64,000 nucleotides of DNA from an uncultured Parafilimonas sp. (GTDB lineage Bacteria > Bacteroidota > Bacteroidia > Chitinophagales > Chitinophagaceae). Shown here in pieces: positions 8,969 through 16,536 of this stretch. Numbering within the stretch: the stretch's first letter is position 1; each line of letters opens with the position of its first letter. The position numbers and the translations under genes are program-made. The DNA lies in NCBI GenBank assembly GCA_903882935.1, contig CAIRZB010000007.1, forward strand, positions 1 to 64,000, read 5' to 3'. The notes beneath the pieces are model-generated. The model saw nothing but the letters and a program-made list of their open reading frames with translations. It did not search any database and was not told the DNA's origin.

Positions 8969-8984
8969 TGTAAATATATTGTTA

Positions 8985-9662
8985 ATGGAAACAAAGGCTA
9001 AAAAGATATTGGTAGCAGACGATGAGAACGACATACTGGAAATAATACAGTACAACCTTACCCGGGAAGGCTATGAGGTATTTACAGCCAAAGACGGAAA
9101 CGAAGCCCTGGACAAGGCGAGGCAAATACACCCCGACCTTATAATACTAGATATAATGATGCCGTATAAAACCGGCGTGGAAGTTTGCCGCATATTGCGG
9201 GCAAACGATGTTTTTGATGACGTGTTGATTATTTTTTTAACGGCTTTGAGCGACGAAGCTTCTCAAGTAAAAGGCCTTGAGTCGGGGGCGGATGACTATA
9301 TCAGCAAGCCAATTAGCCCAAAAGTGTTGGTAAGCAGGGTAAATGCAGTTTTTAGGCGTTTACATAAAGAAGCAGGTAAAACCATAGAGCTGGGCAACAT
9401 ATCCATTGACCCAGAAAAGTTTCTCGTGTCTATCAACAGCAACGAAGTGATGCTGGCAAAAAAGGAATTTGAACTGCTGTACCTGCTGGCATCCCGGCCG
9501 GGTCGTGTATTTTTACGCAACGAAATACTTAGCCAGGTTTGGGGAAACGATGTTATTGTTGGCGACCGCACCATTGACGTACACATTAGAAAAATACGCC
9601 AGAAGCTTGGTGTAGATTGTATTACCACCGTTAAAGGGGTTGGATATAAATTTGAGCTGTAG
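8985..9662 (+). CDS. Two-component response regulator, OmpR/PhoB family
   Basis: The ATG at 8985 gives 225 residues. Residues 1-125 form a receiver domain with the acidic pair D12-D13, the phospho-acceptor D56 in LILDIMMP, and the conserved lysine in the ISKPISP stretch. Residues about 135-225 are a winged-helix DNA-binding domain of the OmpR type, ending in the usual R-T-I-D-V-H-I-R-K-I-R and V-K-G-V-G-Y-K-F pattern. It is followed by a PhoR-like kinase 151 bases downstream, its probable partner. A small hairpin and a heptad repeat lie in between, so the two genes may not be transcribed equally. Confidence 0.93.
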   Translation: METKAKKILVADDENDILEIIQYNLTREGYEVFTAKDGNEALDKARQIHPDLIILDIMMPYKTGVEVCRILRANDVFDDVLIIFLTALSDEASQVKGLESGADDYISKPISPKVLVSRVNAVFRRLHKEAGKTIELGNISIDPEKFLVSINSNEVMLAKKEFELLYLLASRPGRVFLRNEILSQVWGNDVIVGDRTIDVHIRKIRQKLGVDCITTVKGVGYKFEL

Positions 9663-9694
9663 GTTGGCAGCTTTCTTATGGCCCAAAAACCATG

Positions 9695-9712
9695 AAAAAG
9701 CCTTGGCTTTTT
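9695..9712 (+). terminator. Possible weak terminator between regulator and kinase
   Basis: AAAAAGC and GCTTTTT form a seven-base-pair stem with a CTTG loop, and the right arm itself is T-rich. It follows the regulator by 32 bases. It may attenuate transcription into the kinase, but the stem is A/T rich and short. Confidence 0.4.
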
Positions 9713-9773
9713 ACTTTCTACCATCACCCACCGGTAGCACGGTATATTTAACTAATTAGAAATGTTGTATTTT

Positions 9774-9801
9774 TCCATGGGCTATGGTTCATGGGCTATG
9801 T
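9774..9801. repeat. Four-unit heptad repeat upstream of the histidine kinase
   Basis: Four head-to-tail 7-base units (TCCATGG, GCTATGG, TTCATGG, GCTATGT) sit directly before the kinase start. The same TCCATGG-type heptads recur at 12072-12143. An in-frame ATG inside the repeat (9784) could be mistaken for the gene start. Confidence 0.6.
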
Positions 9802-9813
9802 ACTAAAACGCTG

Positions 9814-10863
9814 ATGCTTAATACAAAAAACCTTTCGCCGGCGCATCTTTCTGCATTAACCTCGTTGATGCTAGCCATTCCCGTTGCCGTGTACTATATG
9901 GTGTTGCAAGGCAGCTGGGGCATTGCTTTGGTAGTTTTACTGGCTGTTTTTCTGTTTGGCTATGTGCTAATATTATATGTGTTTGAGGCTTTTATTAACC
10001 GAAAAATAAAGCTCATCTACAAATTTATATATCAAACAAAGGCCAGCAAAAGGGAGGAAATGTATTATAAATACATACTGCCCCAAAAAACGATTGATGA
10101 AGTTAGGCTGGATGTGGAAAAATGGGCCGAACAGCGAAAAGCGCAAATTGAAGTGCTGGAGAGCAATGAGGCTTACCGCAAACAGTTTTTACAAAACCTT
10201 TCCCACGAGTTTAAAACCCCCATATTTGCCATACAGGGTTATGTGGACACTTTGTTAAATGGTGCCATTGACGACCCGAACGTAAATAAGAAGTTTTTGC
10301 AAAATGCCGCAAAAAACGTGGAAAGAATGGTGAATTTGGTAAACGACCTGGATGCCATTACCAAACTGGAGAGCGGCGAACAGCCGCTGTACAAGCAAAA
10401 TTTTGTGGTGCAGGATTTGGTTAAGGAGGTATTTGAAACACTTTCCATTAAAACCAACAGCCGCAATATAAAATGCAGTATAAAAAAAGGCTGCGAGCAG
10501 CCTGTGACGGTATTTGCCGACAAAGAAAAAATTTTGCAGGTATTGGTAAACTTGGTGGAAAATGCCACCAAGTATGGCCGTAATGACGGCAACATAACAG
10601 CCAGTGTTTACAAAACTGATGAAAACCACGTGCTTATTGAAATAGGCGATGACGGTATTGGCATTGCAGAAGAACACCTTGGCCGTATTTTTGAGCGTTT
10701 TTACCGAACCGACAGCGGAAGAAGCCGCAACATTGGCGGCAGCGGCCTGGGCCTTTCCATTTGTAAGCACATTATTGAGGCCCATGGCCAAACCATACAC
10801 GTACGCAGCAAGCCGGATGTTGGCACCACCATTGGGTTTACGCTCGCATCCCGCAAAGATTAA
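9814..10863 (+). CDS. Sensor histidine kinase, PhoR-like
   Basis: I use the ATG at 9814 (MLNTKNLSPAHL), giving 349 residues; an upstream ATG at 9784 lies in repeat sequence. Two membrane segments are seen at about 15-35 and 38-60 with almost no periplasmic loop, so the sensed signal is probably in the membrane or cytoplasm. The phospho-acceptor is H131 in LSHEFKTPIFAIQGY (H-box), the N-box is LVENATKYG near 247, and the ATP-lid motifs are DDGIGI and GGSGLGLSI. It probably phosphorylates the OmpR-type regulator upstream. Phosphate, envelope stress or other signals cannot be distinguished from sequence. Confidence 0.92.
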   Translation: MLNTKNLSPAHLSALTSLMLAIPVAVYYMVLQGSWGIALVVLLAVFLFGYVLILYVFEAFINRKIKLIYKFIYQTKASKREEMYYKYILPQKTIDEVRLDVEKWAEQRKAQIEVLESNEAYRKQFLQNLSHEFKTPIFAIQGYVDTLLNGAIDDPNVNKKFLQNAAKNVERMVNLVNDLDAITKLESGEQPLYKQNFVVQDLVKEVFETLSIKTNSRNIKCSIKKGCEQPVTVFADKEKILQVLVNLVENATKYGRNDGNITASVYKTDENHVLIEIGDDGIGIAEEHLGRIFERFYRTDSGRSRNIGGSGLGLSICKHIIEAHGQTIHVRSKPDVGTTIGFTLASRKD

Positions 10864-11112
10864 GGCTTGCACAATTTACCCAAAACACACCGCGGTTACA
10901 CCCTTTTTTTTGCAACTGTTACCAATTATTTAAGCATTAAAGGCCCTCGCATAAACCGAAACTATGCCCTTTTAAAAACTTTTTTGGCCAATAAGGGCAA
11001 CCCACCCAATGCTTTAGAGGTGTACCTGCGGGCATGTTAATAACATTTATGCAAAATTTTTATTGAATATCAATTAATTATAACGGTACACGCAAAATAC
11101 TTACTAAAATGC

Positions 11113-11143
11113 TTGGTAGTATAAAGGCAGTTTTGCACCTTTG
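11113..11143 (+). promoter_or_regulatory. Promoter of the rplM-rpsI-rpsB-tsf operon
   Basis: A TTGG (-33) at 11113-11116 and CACCTTTG (-7) at 11136-11143 are separated by 19 bases, the canonical Bacteroidota spacing, and CACCTTTGCACCCC is a form typical of highly expressed genes. The rest of the 334-base gap from 10864 shows nothing else that I can assign, except the leader hairpin. Confidence 0.6.
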
Positions 11144-11157
11144 CACCCCATTTAAAA

Positions 11158-11175
11158 GCGGCGGGATAGCGCCGC
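11158..11175 (+). promoter_or_regulatory. Hairpin in the rplM leader, candidate ribosomal-protein autoregulatory site
   Basis: GCGGCG and CGCCGC form a perfect six-base-pair GC stem around the loop GGATAG, located between the promoter and the rplM ATG. Leaders before L13 operons have been proposed in Bacteroidia as L13-binding regulatory RNAs. Whether this short hairpin is one of them is inference. Confidence 0.4.
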
Positions 11176-11197
11176 AATCAATTAAAAAAGAATAATA

Positions 11198-11641
11198 ATG
11201 AGCAAACTACATTTTACAACCAAACATGCGAACGAGGCTACTGTGCAGCGTAATTGGTACGTTGTTGACGGTACTAATCAAACCGTAGGCCGCATCAGTT
11301 CCAAAATCGCTGCTGTTCTGCGTGGCAAGAACAAAGCGTATTACACCCCTCACGTTGACTGCGGAGATTACATTGTTGTTATCAATTGTGAAAAAATGGT
11401 TTTCACCGGTAACAAATTTGAAGACAAGCAGTACATTAACTATTCCGGTTACCCAGGTGGTAAAAAGGAAGAATCTGCCATCTCCCTCATCAAGCGCCGC
11501 CCCGAAGCGGTTATTGAAAGGGCAGTAAAAGGCATGTTGCCTAAAAACCGCCTTGGCCGTAAAATGTTCGGCAAGTTATTTGTGTATGCCGGTGACAAGC
11601 ACCCCCATACTGCACAACAACCTAAAGAACTAAAGTTCTAA
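11198..11641 (+). CDS. rplM: Large-subunit ribosomal protein L13 (uL13)
   Basis: L13 is an early-assembly protein of the 50S subunit that binds 23S rRNA. The 147-residue length is normal. Typical segments are [13 protein letters not shown] near the start, [20 protein letters not shown] in the middle, and [13 protein letters not shown] near residue 110. It is the first gene of the operon with rpsI, a conserved pair across bacteria. Expression is probably controlled by the promoter and leader hairpin directly upstream. Confidence 0.97.
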   Translation: MSKLHFTTKHANEATVQRNWYVVDGTNQTVGRISSKIAAVLRGKNKAYYTPHVDCGDYIVVINCEKMVFTGNKFEDKQYINYSGYPGGKKEESAISLIKRRPEAVIERAVKGMLPKNRLGRKMFGKLFVYAGDKHPHTAQQPKELKF

Positions 11642-11673
11642 TCCACAAACTTCAAATTACAAATTCCGAATAG

Positions 11674-12063
11674 ATGGAAAAGCAAAAAAATTCCGTTGGG
11701 CGCAGAAAAGAAGCCGTAACCCGCATATTCATCAGCAAGGGTGATGGCAAAATAATTGTGAACAACAAAGATTATAAAACATACTTTCCCTTGGTTTATT
11801 TGCAAAACCAAGTAGAAGCCCCTTTGAAAACCGTTGATGCCGTAGGCAAATACGATATTAAAATAAACGCAACAGGCGGTGGCGTTAAAGGCCAGGCTGA
11901 AGCAGCAAAACTGGGCATTGCCCGTGTATTGCTGGAGATTAACCCAGAGTTTCGCCCCATTTTAAAAGAGGCAGGCCATTTAACCCGCGACCCACGCAGT
12001 GTTGAACGTAAGAAATTCGGTCACAAAAAAGCCCGTAGAAGCTACCAGTTCAGCAAGCGTTAA
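11674..12063 (+). CDS. rpsI: Small-subunit ribosomal protein S9 (uS9)
   Basis: S9 sits in the head of the 30S subunit, and its C-terminal tail reaches the P-site tRNA. The 129 residues contain the family marks GRRKEAVTRIF, ATGGGVKGQAEAAKLGIAR and the basic C-terminus KKARRSYQFSKR, whose last Arg contacts the tRNA. It follows rplM by 32 bases. After it, a 111-base gap carries a heptad repeat element before rpsB. Confidence 0.97.
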   Translation: MEKQKNSVGRRKEAVTRIFISKGDGKIIVNNKDYKTYFPLVYLQNQVEAPLKTVDAVGKYDIKINATGGGVKGQAEAAKLGIARVLLEINPEFRPILKEAGHLTRDPRSVERKKFGHKKARRSYQFSKR

Positions 12064-12071
12064 TTTACCAG

Positions 12072-12143
12072 TCCATGGTCCATGGCTCATAGTCCATGGA
12101 TACCCCGGTTTTACTGTGGGCGATGGACTATTGACAATGGACT
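12072..12143. repeat. Inverted heptad repeat element between rpsI and rpsB
   Basis: Left arm: heptads TCCATGG, TCCATGG, CTCATAG, TCCATGG from 12072 to 12099. Right arm: ATGGACT, ATTGACA, ATGGACT from 12123 to 12143, the same unit in reverse orientation. The arms can fold into a hairpin with a roughly 23-base loop inside the operon transcript. The unit matches the heptads at 9774-9801. Confidence 0.65.
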
Positions 12144-12174
12144 TATATTTAAATATTTATAACTAAAATAAAAA

Positions 12175-13113
12175 ATGGAACCTAACACTTCGTTACAACA
12201 ACAATTACTTGATGCAGGGGTACATTTTGGCCACCTGCGTAAGAAGTGGAATCCTAAAATGCTGCCTTACATCTTTGCAGAAAAGAAAGGCATTCACATT
12301 ATTGACCTGAACAAAACGGTTGACCACCTGCAGGAAACTGCTGCCGCCCTTAAGCAAATTGCCAAAAGCGGTAAGAAAATAATGTTTGTGGCCACCAAAA
12401 AACAGGCAAAAGAAATAGTGAGCGACTGCGCCAAAAAAGTAAACATGCCTTACGCCACCGAACGTTGGCTGGGTGGTATGCTTACCAACTTTAACACTGT
12501 ACGCAAAAGCGTTAAAAAAATGCAGAGCATTGAAAAAATGCTTAGCGACGGCAGTGCAGAAAGCCTTACCAAAAAAGAACGCCTTACCCTTACACGCGAT
12601 AAGGATAAAATGGAAAAAGTGCTTGGCGGTATAGCCCAGTTGGGCCGCCTGCCAGCAGCATTGTTTCTGGTAGACATAGGCCATGAGCATATCGCTTTAA
12701 GCGAAGCCAAGCGCCTTGGCATTACTACATTCGGTATGGTAGATACCAATTGCGACCCTAATAAGGTTGACTTTGCAATACCTGCCAATGACGATGCTAC
12801 AAAATCAATCGCTATCATTACCAACTATATTACTGCAGCCATTGCTGAAGGTTTGGCAGAACGCCTTGCCGCTAAGGATGACGAGACTGAAGAAGTTGAC
12901 AATGAAAACGAGCGCAAAGCAGCACGTTTACAAGCAGAAGCCGAAGCTGAAGGCGGCCGTGGCGGACGCCGTGGTGCTGGCCCAAGTGCTGGCGGCCCAG
13001 GTGGCGCAGGCGGTGCTGGTGCCCCCAAACGCCGTGTACCAGGTGGCGCAAGCCGCAGGCCCTCTGGCGGCGGAGCCGGTGGTGGTTCTGGCCCAGGCGG
13101 TGGAAGAAGGTAA
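12175..13113 (+). CDS. rpsB: Small-subunit ribosomal protein S2 (uS2) with Gly/Arg-rich tail
   Basis: S2 binds the 30S subunit late and recruits bS1. The core, residues 1 to about 235, has the typical GVHFGHLRKKWNPKM start, MFVATKKQAKE, ERWLGGMLTNF and GMVDTNCDPNKVDFAIPAND. The protein is 312 residues long against about 240-260 in most bacteria: after an acidic stretch (DDETEEVDNENE) come roughly 60 residues made mostly of Gly, Ala, Arg and Pro. This low-complexity tail is probably disordered and basic, and might touch RNA. It is followed by a 316-base gap holding a large inverted repeat and then tsf, the usual partner of rpsB. Confidence 0.96.
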   Translation: MEPNTSLQQQLLDAGVHFGHLRKKWNPKMLPYIFAEKKGIHIIDLNKTVDHLQETAAALKQIAKSGKKIMFVATKKQAKEIVSDCAKKVNMPYATERWLGGMLTNFNTVRKSVKKMQSIEKMLSDGSAESLTKKERLTLTRDKDKMEKVLGGIAQLGRLPAALFLVDIGHEHIALSEAKRLGITTFGMVDTNCDPNKVDFAIPANDDATKSIAIITNYITAAIAEGLAERLAAKDDETEEVDNENERKAARLQAEAEAEGGRGGRRGAGPSAGGPGGAGGAGAPKRRVPGGASRRPSGGGAGGGSGPGGGRR

Positions 13114-13204
13114 TTTTACTTCTATATAATAATTGGGCCAATGCATCATTATTAAGAAGTGATCGTTGGCCTTTTTATTGGCAACATAACCACAGTGTTA
13201 CAAA

Positions 13205-13286
13205 GAGTTTTTTTCACAGAGTTTCACGGAGTATTCGTTATTATATAATAAAAGAGTTCCTCTGTGCAACTCTGTGAAAAAAACTC
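13205..13286. repeat. Inverted repeat element with 27-base arms between rpsB and tsf
   Basis: The arms 13205-13231 and 13260-13286 are complementary at 25 of 27 positions and enclose a 28-base A/T-rich loop. Each arm is built from the unit TTTCACAGAGTT and variants (CACAGAG, CACGGAG, CTCTGTG), and another unit (AACTCTGTGGTGAAAA) follows at 13290. It looks like a dispersed palindromic (REP or MITE-like) element. The remainder of the gap shows only a TAAGTTTG -7-like box at 13348-13355, which might give tsf its own promoter. Confidence 0.7.
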
Positions 13287-13429
13287 CCGCAACTCTGTGG
13301 TGAAAATCTCCCATAGTTCTTTAAATAATCATTTAATAACACGGCAGTAAGTTTGCTTTGTGCAATTTGCAACCGTAAAAATTTAAAAATAATTCTGGCC
13401 AAGCGGCCGGAAACAAAGGAGCGTTTTTT

Positions 13430-14275
13430 ATGTCAACAACAACTGCCCCAATTACAGCAGCAGAAATTAATAAGCTGCGCCAGGTTACAGGTGCTGGCAT
13501 GATGGATTGCCGCAAAGCCTTAACTGAAACAAACGGTGATTTTGAAGGTGCTATCGACTGGCTGCGCAAACAAGGCCAGAAAGTTGCCGCTAAGCGCAGC
13601 GACCGTGATGCCAAAGAAGGCGTGGTTATTGCCCAAACAAGTGCCGATAAAAAAACCGGTTTTATCGTTTGCATTAGTGCAGAAACCGACTTCGTAAGTA
13701 AAAATGCAGATTTCGTTGCATTTGCACAAACCATTGCAGATGCTGCTGTTGCCAACGATGTTAAAAATGCCGAAGAGCTTGCAGGCGTTACGGTTAACGG
13801 TGCTAAGGTATCTGATCTTATTAATGATAAATTAGCCGCTATCGGCGAAAAAATAGGCATCAGCCGTTTTGAGCGTGTGGAAGCCCCTTATGTGGCTGCT
13901 TACATACACGGTGCCTACCGCTTGGGCGTATTGGTTGGTTTAAACCAAAACGCTGAGGAAGCAGGCAAAGACGTGGCAATGCAAATTGCCGCTATGAACC
14001 CACTTGCGGTTGACCCTGCAGCAGTGCCTGCCGAAACCGTTGCCCGTGAAAAGGCAATTGTTATTGATACCATGAAACAAGACCCCAAAATGGCTGGTAA
14101 AACAGACGACATGTTGGGCAAAATTGCAGAAGGTAAGCTAAATGCATTTTTTAAAGAGCAAACTTTGTTGGCCCAGCCTTTTGTAAAAGACAATGGTAAA
14201 ACCGTTGCCGAATACCTGAAGAGTGTATCGCCTACACTGGTGGTTACCGAATTTAAGAGGGTAGCGCTCGGTTAA
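13430..14275 (+). CDS. tsf: Translation elongation factor Ts
   Basis: EF-Ts is the nucleotide exchange factor that recycles EF-Tu-GDP. The 281 residues begin with an Ala/Thr-rich N-terminus followed by the UBA-like domain (INKLRQVTGAGMMDCRKAL, residues 12-30) and the signature region ending in KKTGFIVCISAETDFVSKN, whose T-D-F-V contacts EF-Tu. The C-terminal coiled-coil and dimerisation part is complete. It is the last gene of the operon and is followed by a strong terminator. Confidence 0.96.
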   Translation: MSTTTAPITAAEINKLRQVTGAGMMDCRKALTETNGDFEGAIDWLRKQGQKVAAKRSDRDAKEGVVIAQTSADKKTGFIVCISAETDFVSKNADFVAFAQTIADAAVANDVKNAEELAGVTVNGAKVSDLINDKLAAIGEKIGISRFERVEAPYVAAYIHGAYRLGVLVGLNQNAEEAGKDVAMQIAAMNPLAVDPAAVPAETVAREKAIVIDTMKQDPKMAGKTDDMLGKIAEGKLNAFFKEQTLLAQPFVKDNGKTVAEYLKSVSPTLVVTEFKRVALG

Positions 14276-14297
14276 GTGTATTACTGATATTGTTAAG

Positions 14298-14327
14298 AAG
14301 CCCTGCCGGAACCGGTGGGGCTTTTTT
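14298..14327 (+). terminator. Terminator of the rplM-tsf operon
   Basis: AAGCCC and GGGCTT flank an inner CCGG/CCGG region, and the hairpin is followed by a run of six T, 23 bases after the tsf stop. Confidence 0.75.
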
Positions 14328-14512
14328 AATGTCCAGTTGGCGTTGGGTATATGGTGATATTAGTTGTACCCAAACGACGCCATAAGCATGTTTTATGCAA
14401 TATGCCCGGTTTATTTTCCCACCGCCAAAAAGGTTATTGCGCTGGTTATGGCGAATTTATTTAGATTAGCGCAGTATTAGCAACCACGCTTGCATTACCT
14501 AAAAATACTGTT

Positions 14513-15550
14513 ATGTTAAAAAGAAAATGGCTTAGAAATACGCTGGTGGTAATATTGCTGCTGGCAATAGTTTATTTGTTGGGGCCGCACCCAGCCACCC
14601 CTGTTTACAGCAAAGCAATGCCAACAGTGCCGGCTGATACCGCGGAACTGCGCCAATACATTCAGCAGCAGGAGGGCATGCATACCATTAAGCCCAACAA
14701 CCAAGCAAGGATTGTTTGGTATAATGACACTTTAAAAAACAAAACCGATTACGCCATCGTTTACTTGCACGGGTTTTCGGCCAGCCAGGAGGAAGGTGCG
14801 CCCATACATACCAATATTGCCAAGGAGTTTGGCTGTAACCTTTATTTGGCGAGGCTGGCAGAACACGGCATTGACACTGCCGACCCCATGATTAACCTTA
14901 CCCCCGATAAATACTGGGAAAGCAGCAAACAGGCACTGGCCATTGGCCAGCAGCTGGGCAAAAAAGTTATTTTGATGGGTACCAGCACCGGTGGAACGAA
15001 TGCGTTGCAATTGGCGGCGGCCTACCCTAACGACGTGGCCGCGGTGGTACTGCTATCCCCCAATATTGCCATTTTCGACAAAAGTGCTTGGATACTCAAC
15101 AAGCCTTGGGGGCTACAGATAGCCCGCATGGTAGTAGGCGGTAAGTATATGGTTTCTGCCGATACCATGCCCCTTAACAAACAATACTGGTACACCAAAT
15201 ACCCCATTGAGGCGGCCGTGCAACTACAAGAATTGGTAGGCACAGCCATGACGAAAGAAACGTTTGCAAAGGTTAATCAGCCACTGCTGTTGTTATACTA
15301 TTACAAGGATGAGGTACACCACGACAGCACTGTTAGCGTGCCTGCCATGCTTACCATGTTTGACCAACTGGGTACGCCCACAGATAAAAAGGCTAAAGAA
15401 GCCATACCCAATGCAAGCACCCATGTAATTGGCAGTTACATTAGAAGCAAAGATTTACTAAGTGTGCAAACCGCCATTGAAAAGTTTATGCAGGGTACCC
15501 TTAATTTACCCAAAACAGCCAATACCGGTATAACGAGGGTTACCGAGTAG
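14513..15550 (+). CDS. Membrane-anchored alpha/beta hydrolase
   Basis: The 345 residues begin with a basic N-terminus and one hydrophobic segment (about 8-23, LVVILLLAIVYLLG), a signal anchor that should place the enzyme in the periplasm. The alpha/beta-hydrolase fold follows: the oxyanion segment YLHGFSASQEEG near 83, the nucleophile elbow GTSTGG (Ser about 159), a likely acid in YYKDEVHHD near 265, and the histidine in ASTHVIGS near 302. These suggest an esterase or lipase of the monoglyceride-lipase type. The substrate is unknown. It is monocistronic and convergent with the MBL hydrolase. Confidence 0.82.
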   Translation: MLKRKWLRNTLVVILLLAIVYLLGPHPATPVYSKAMPTVPADTAELRQYIQQQEGMHTIKPNNQARIVWYNDTLKNKTDYAIVYLHGFSASQEEGAPIHTNIAKEFGCNLYLARLAEHGIDTADPMINLTPDKYWESSKQALAIGQQLGKKVILMGTSTGGTNALQLAAAYPNDVAAVVLLSPNIAIFDKSAWILNKPWGLQIARMVVGGKYMVSADTMPLNKQYWYTKYPIEAAVQLQELVGTAMTKETFAKVNQPLLLLYYYKDEVHHDSTVSVPAMLTMFDQLGTPTDKKAKEAIPNASTHVIGSYIRSKDLLSVQTAIEKFMQGTLNLPKTANTGITRVTE

Positions 15551-15600
15551 GCTGTTGGTTTTATTTGTAGGGCATTAAACTCTTATAAACTTGGCATACG

Positions 15601-16479
15601 CTAATGCCCAACCAGTTCGGTTAGCGGAAAAACGTGCTTAGGCCGTATGCCTTTTTCCGTTTGTTGCAGGGTGCAACATTCGTTCAGTGGGTCATGCTCA
15701 AAAAATAATACATAATCGTTGTCGGCTGCTTCCTGTAGAAATGCTTTTTTCTCCCGGAGTGTGGTCAATGGAAACATATCGTATGCCATAACATAGGGTA
15801 AGGGTATATGGCCGGTACTGGGTAGCAGGTCTGCCATATACACAATGGTTTTGCCGTTATAGGTTATCTCTGGCAGCATCATACTATCAGTATGGCCGTT
15901 CACCAACCGTAGGGATATGTTATCGTTGAAACGTGCGGTGCCCAGCTTGCCTGTGTCTTCCACCCCGTTTGAAGGCGTATCGATAAACTGTAACTGGCCG
16001 CTTTGTTGCATCGGTAAAATATTCTCTTTTAAAAAAGAGGCCTTCTCGCGCTCGTTGGGCTGGGTAGCCCAAAGCCAATGCGCCTCGTTACTCCAGTACA
16101 CCGCATTTTTAAAGGCAGGTATCAACGTATCTCCTTTACGTTCAATAGCACCGCCACAATGGTCAAAATGTAAATGGGTTAATATTACGTCTGTAATATC
16201 CTCCATACAAAAGCCCTTTGCCAGCAACGATTTTTCTAGCGTGTCGTTTCCGTGCAAGTAGTAATGGCCAAAAAACTTGGCATCCTGCTTATTGCCAATG
16301 CCGGTGTCAATTAATATAAGCTTGTCGCCGTCCTCTACCAATAACAGGCGCATGGCCCAGGTGCAAAGGTTGTTGGCATCAGCAGGGTTAAGTTTGTTCC
16401 AAATGCTTTTAGGCACTACGCCAAACATGGCCCCGCCATCCAATTTAAAAAGTTCGGTATTAATGGTGTGCAGTTTCAT
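15601..16479 (-). CDS. MBL-fold metallo-hydrolase
   Basis: The 292 residues show a metallo-beta-lactamase fold: the zinc motif HLHFDHCGG (H-x-H-x-D-H) near residue 105, a later His in LVNGHTDSMM, Asp in MADLLPS, and a C-terminal His in FFEHDP. The layout is like N-acyl homoserine lactonase/AttM-type and related cytoplasmic hydrolases. Residues specific to lactonases cannot be verified, so the substrate is left open. No signal peptide is seen. The gene lies 57 bases after an MFS transporter on the same strand and may be cotranscribed with it. Confidence 0.85.
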   Translation of the reverse strand: MKLHTINTELFKLDGGAMFGVVPKSIWNKLNPADANNLCTWAMRLLLVEDGDKLILIDTGIGNKQDAKFFGHYYLHGNDTLEKSLLAKGFCMEDITDVILTHLHFDHCGGAIERKGDTLIPAFKNAVYWSNEAHWLWATQPNEREKASFLKENILPMQQSGQLQFIDTPSNGVEDTGKLGTARFNDNISLRLVNGHTDSMMLPEITYNGKTIVYMADLLPSTGHIPLPYVMAYDMFPLTTLREKKAFLQEAADNDYVLFFEHDPLNECCTLQQTEKGIRPKHVFPLTELVGH

Positions 16480-16536
16480 ACTAAATACATTTTGATGGCA
16501 ACCTTACGTTGTAAAATACTTTTAACCTGCTGCCAA

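Noticed and set aside
8845-8994. Upstream extension of the secreted protein by 50 residues
   Set aside because: The extension overlaps the divergent promoter and start of the response regulator and would hide the clear signal peptide that begins at 8844.
10255-10872. Open frame of about 205 codons antisense to the histidine kinase
   Set aside because: The kinase frame has all family motifs; the antisense frame has no recognisable domain and is a composition shadow.
9774-12143. Heptad repeats as a CRISPR array
   Set aside because: Units are only seven bases, directly adjacent without spacers, and there are no cas genes.
12825-13149. Several open frames antisense to the end of rpsB
   Set aside because: They arise from the Gly/Ala/Arg-rich, GC-rich tail and contain only low-complexity Pro/His/Thr/Ala sequence.
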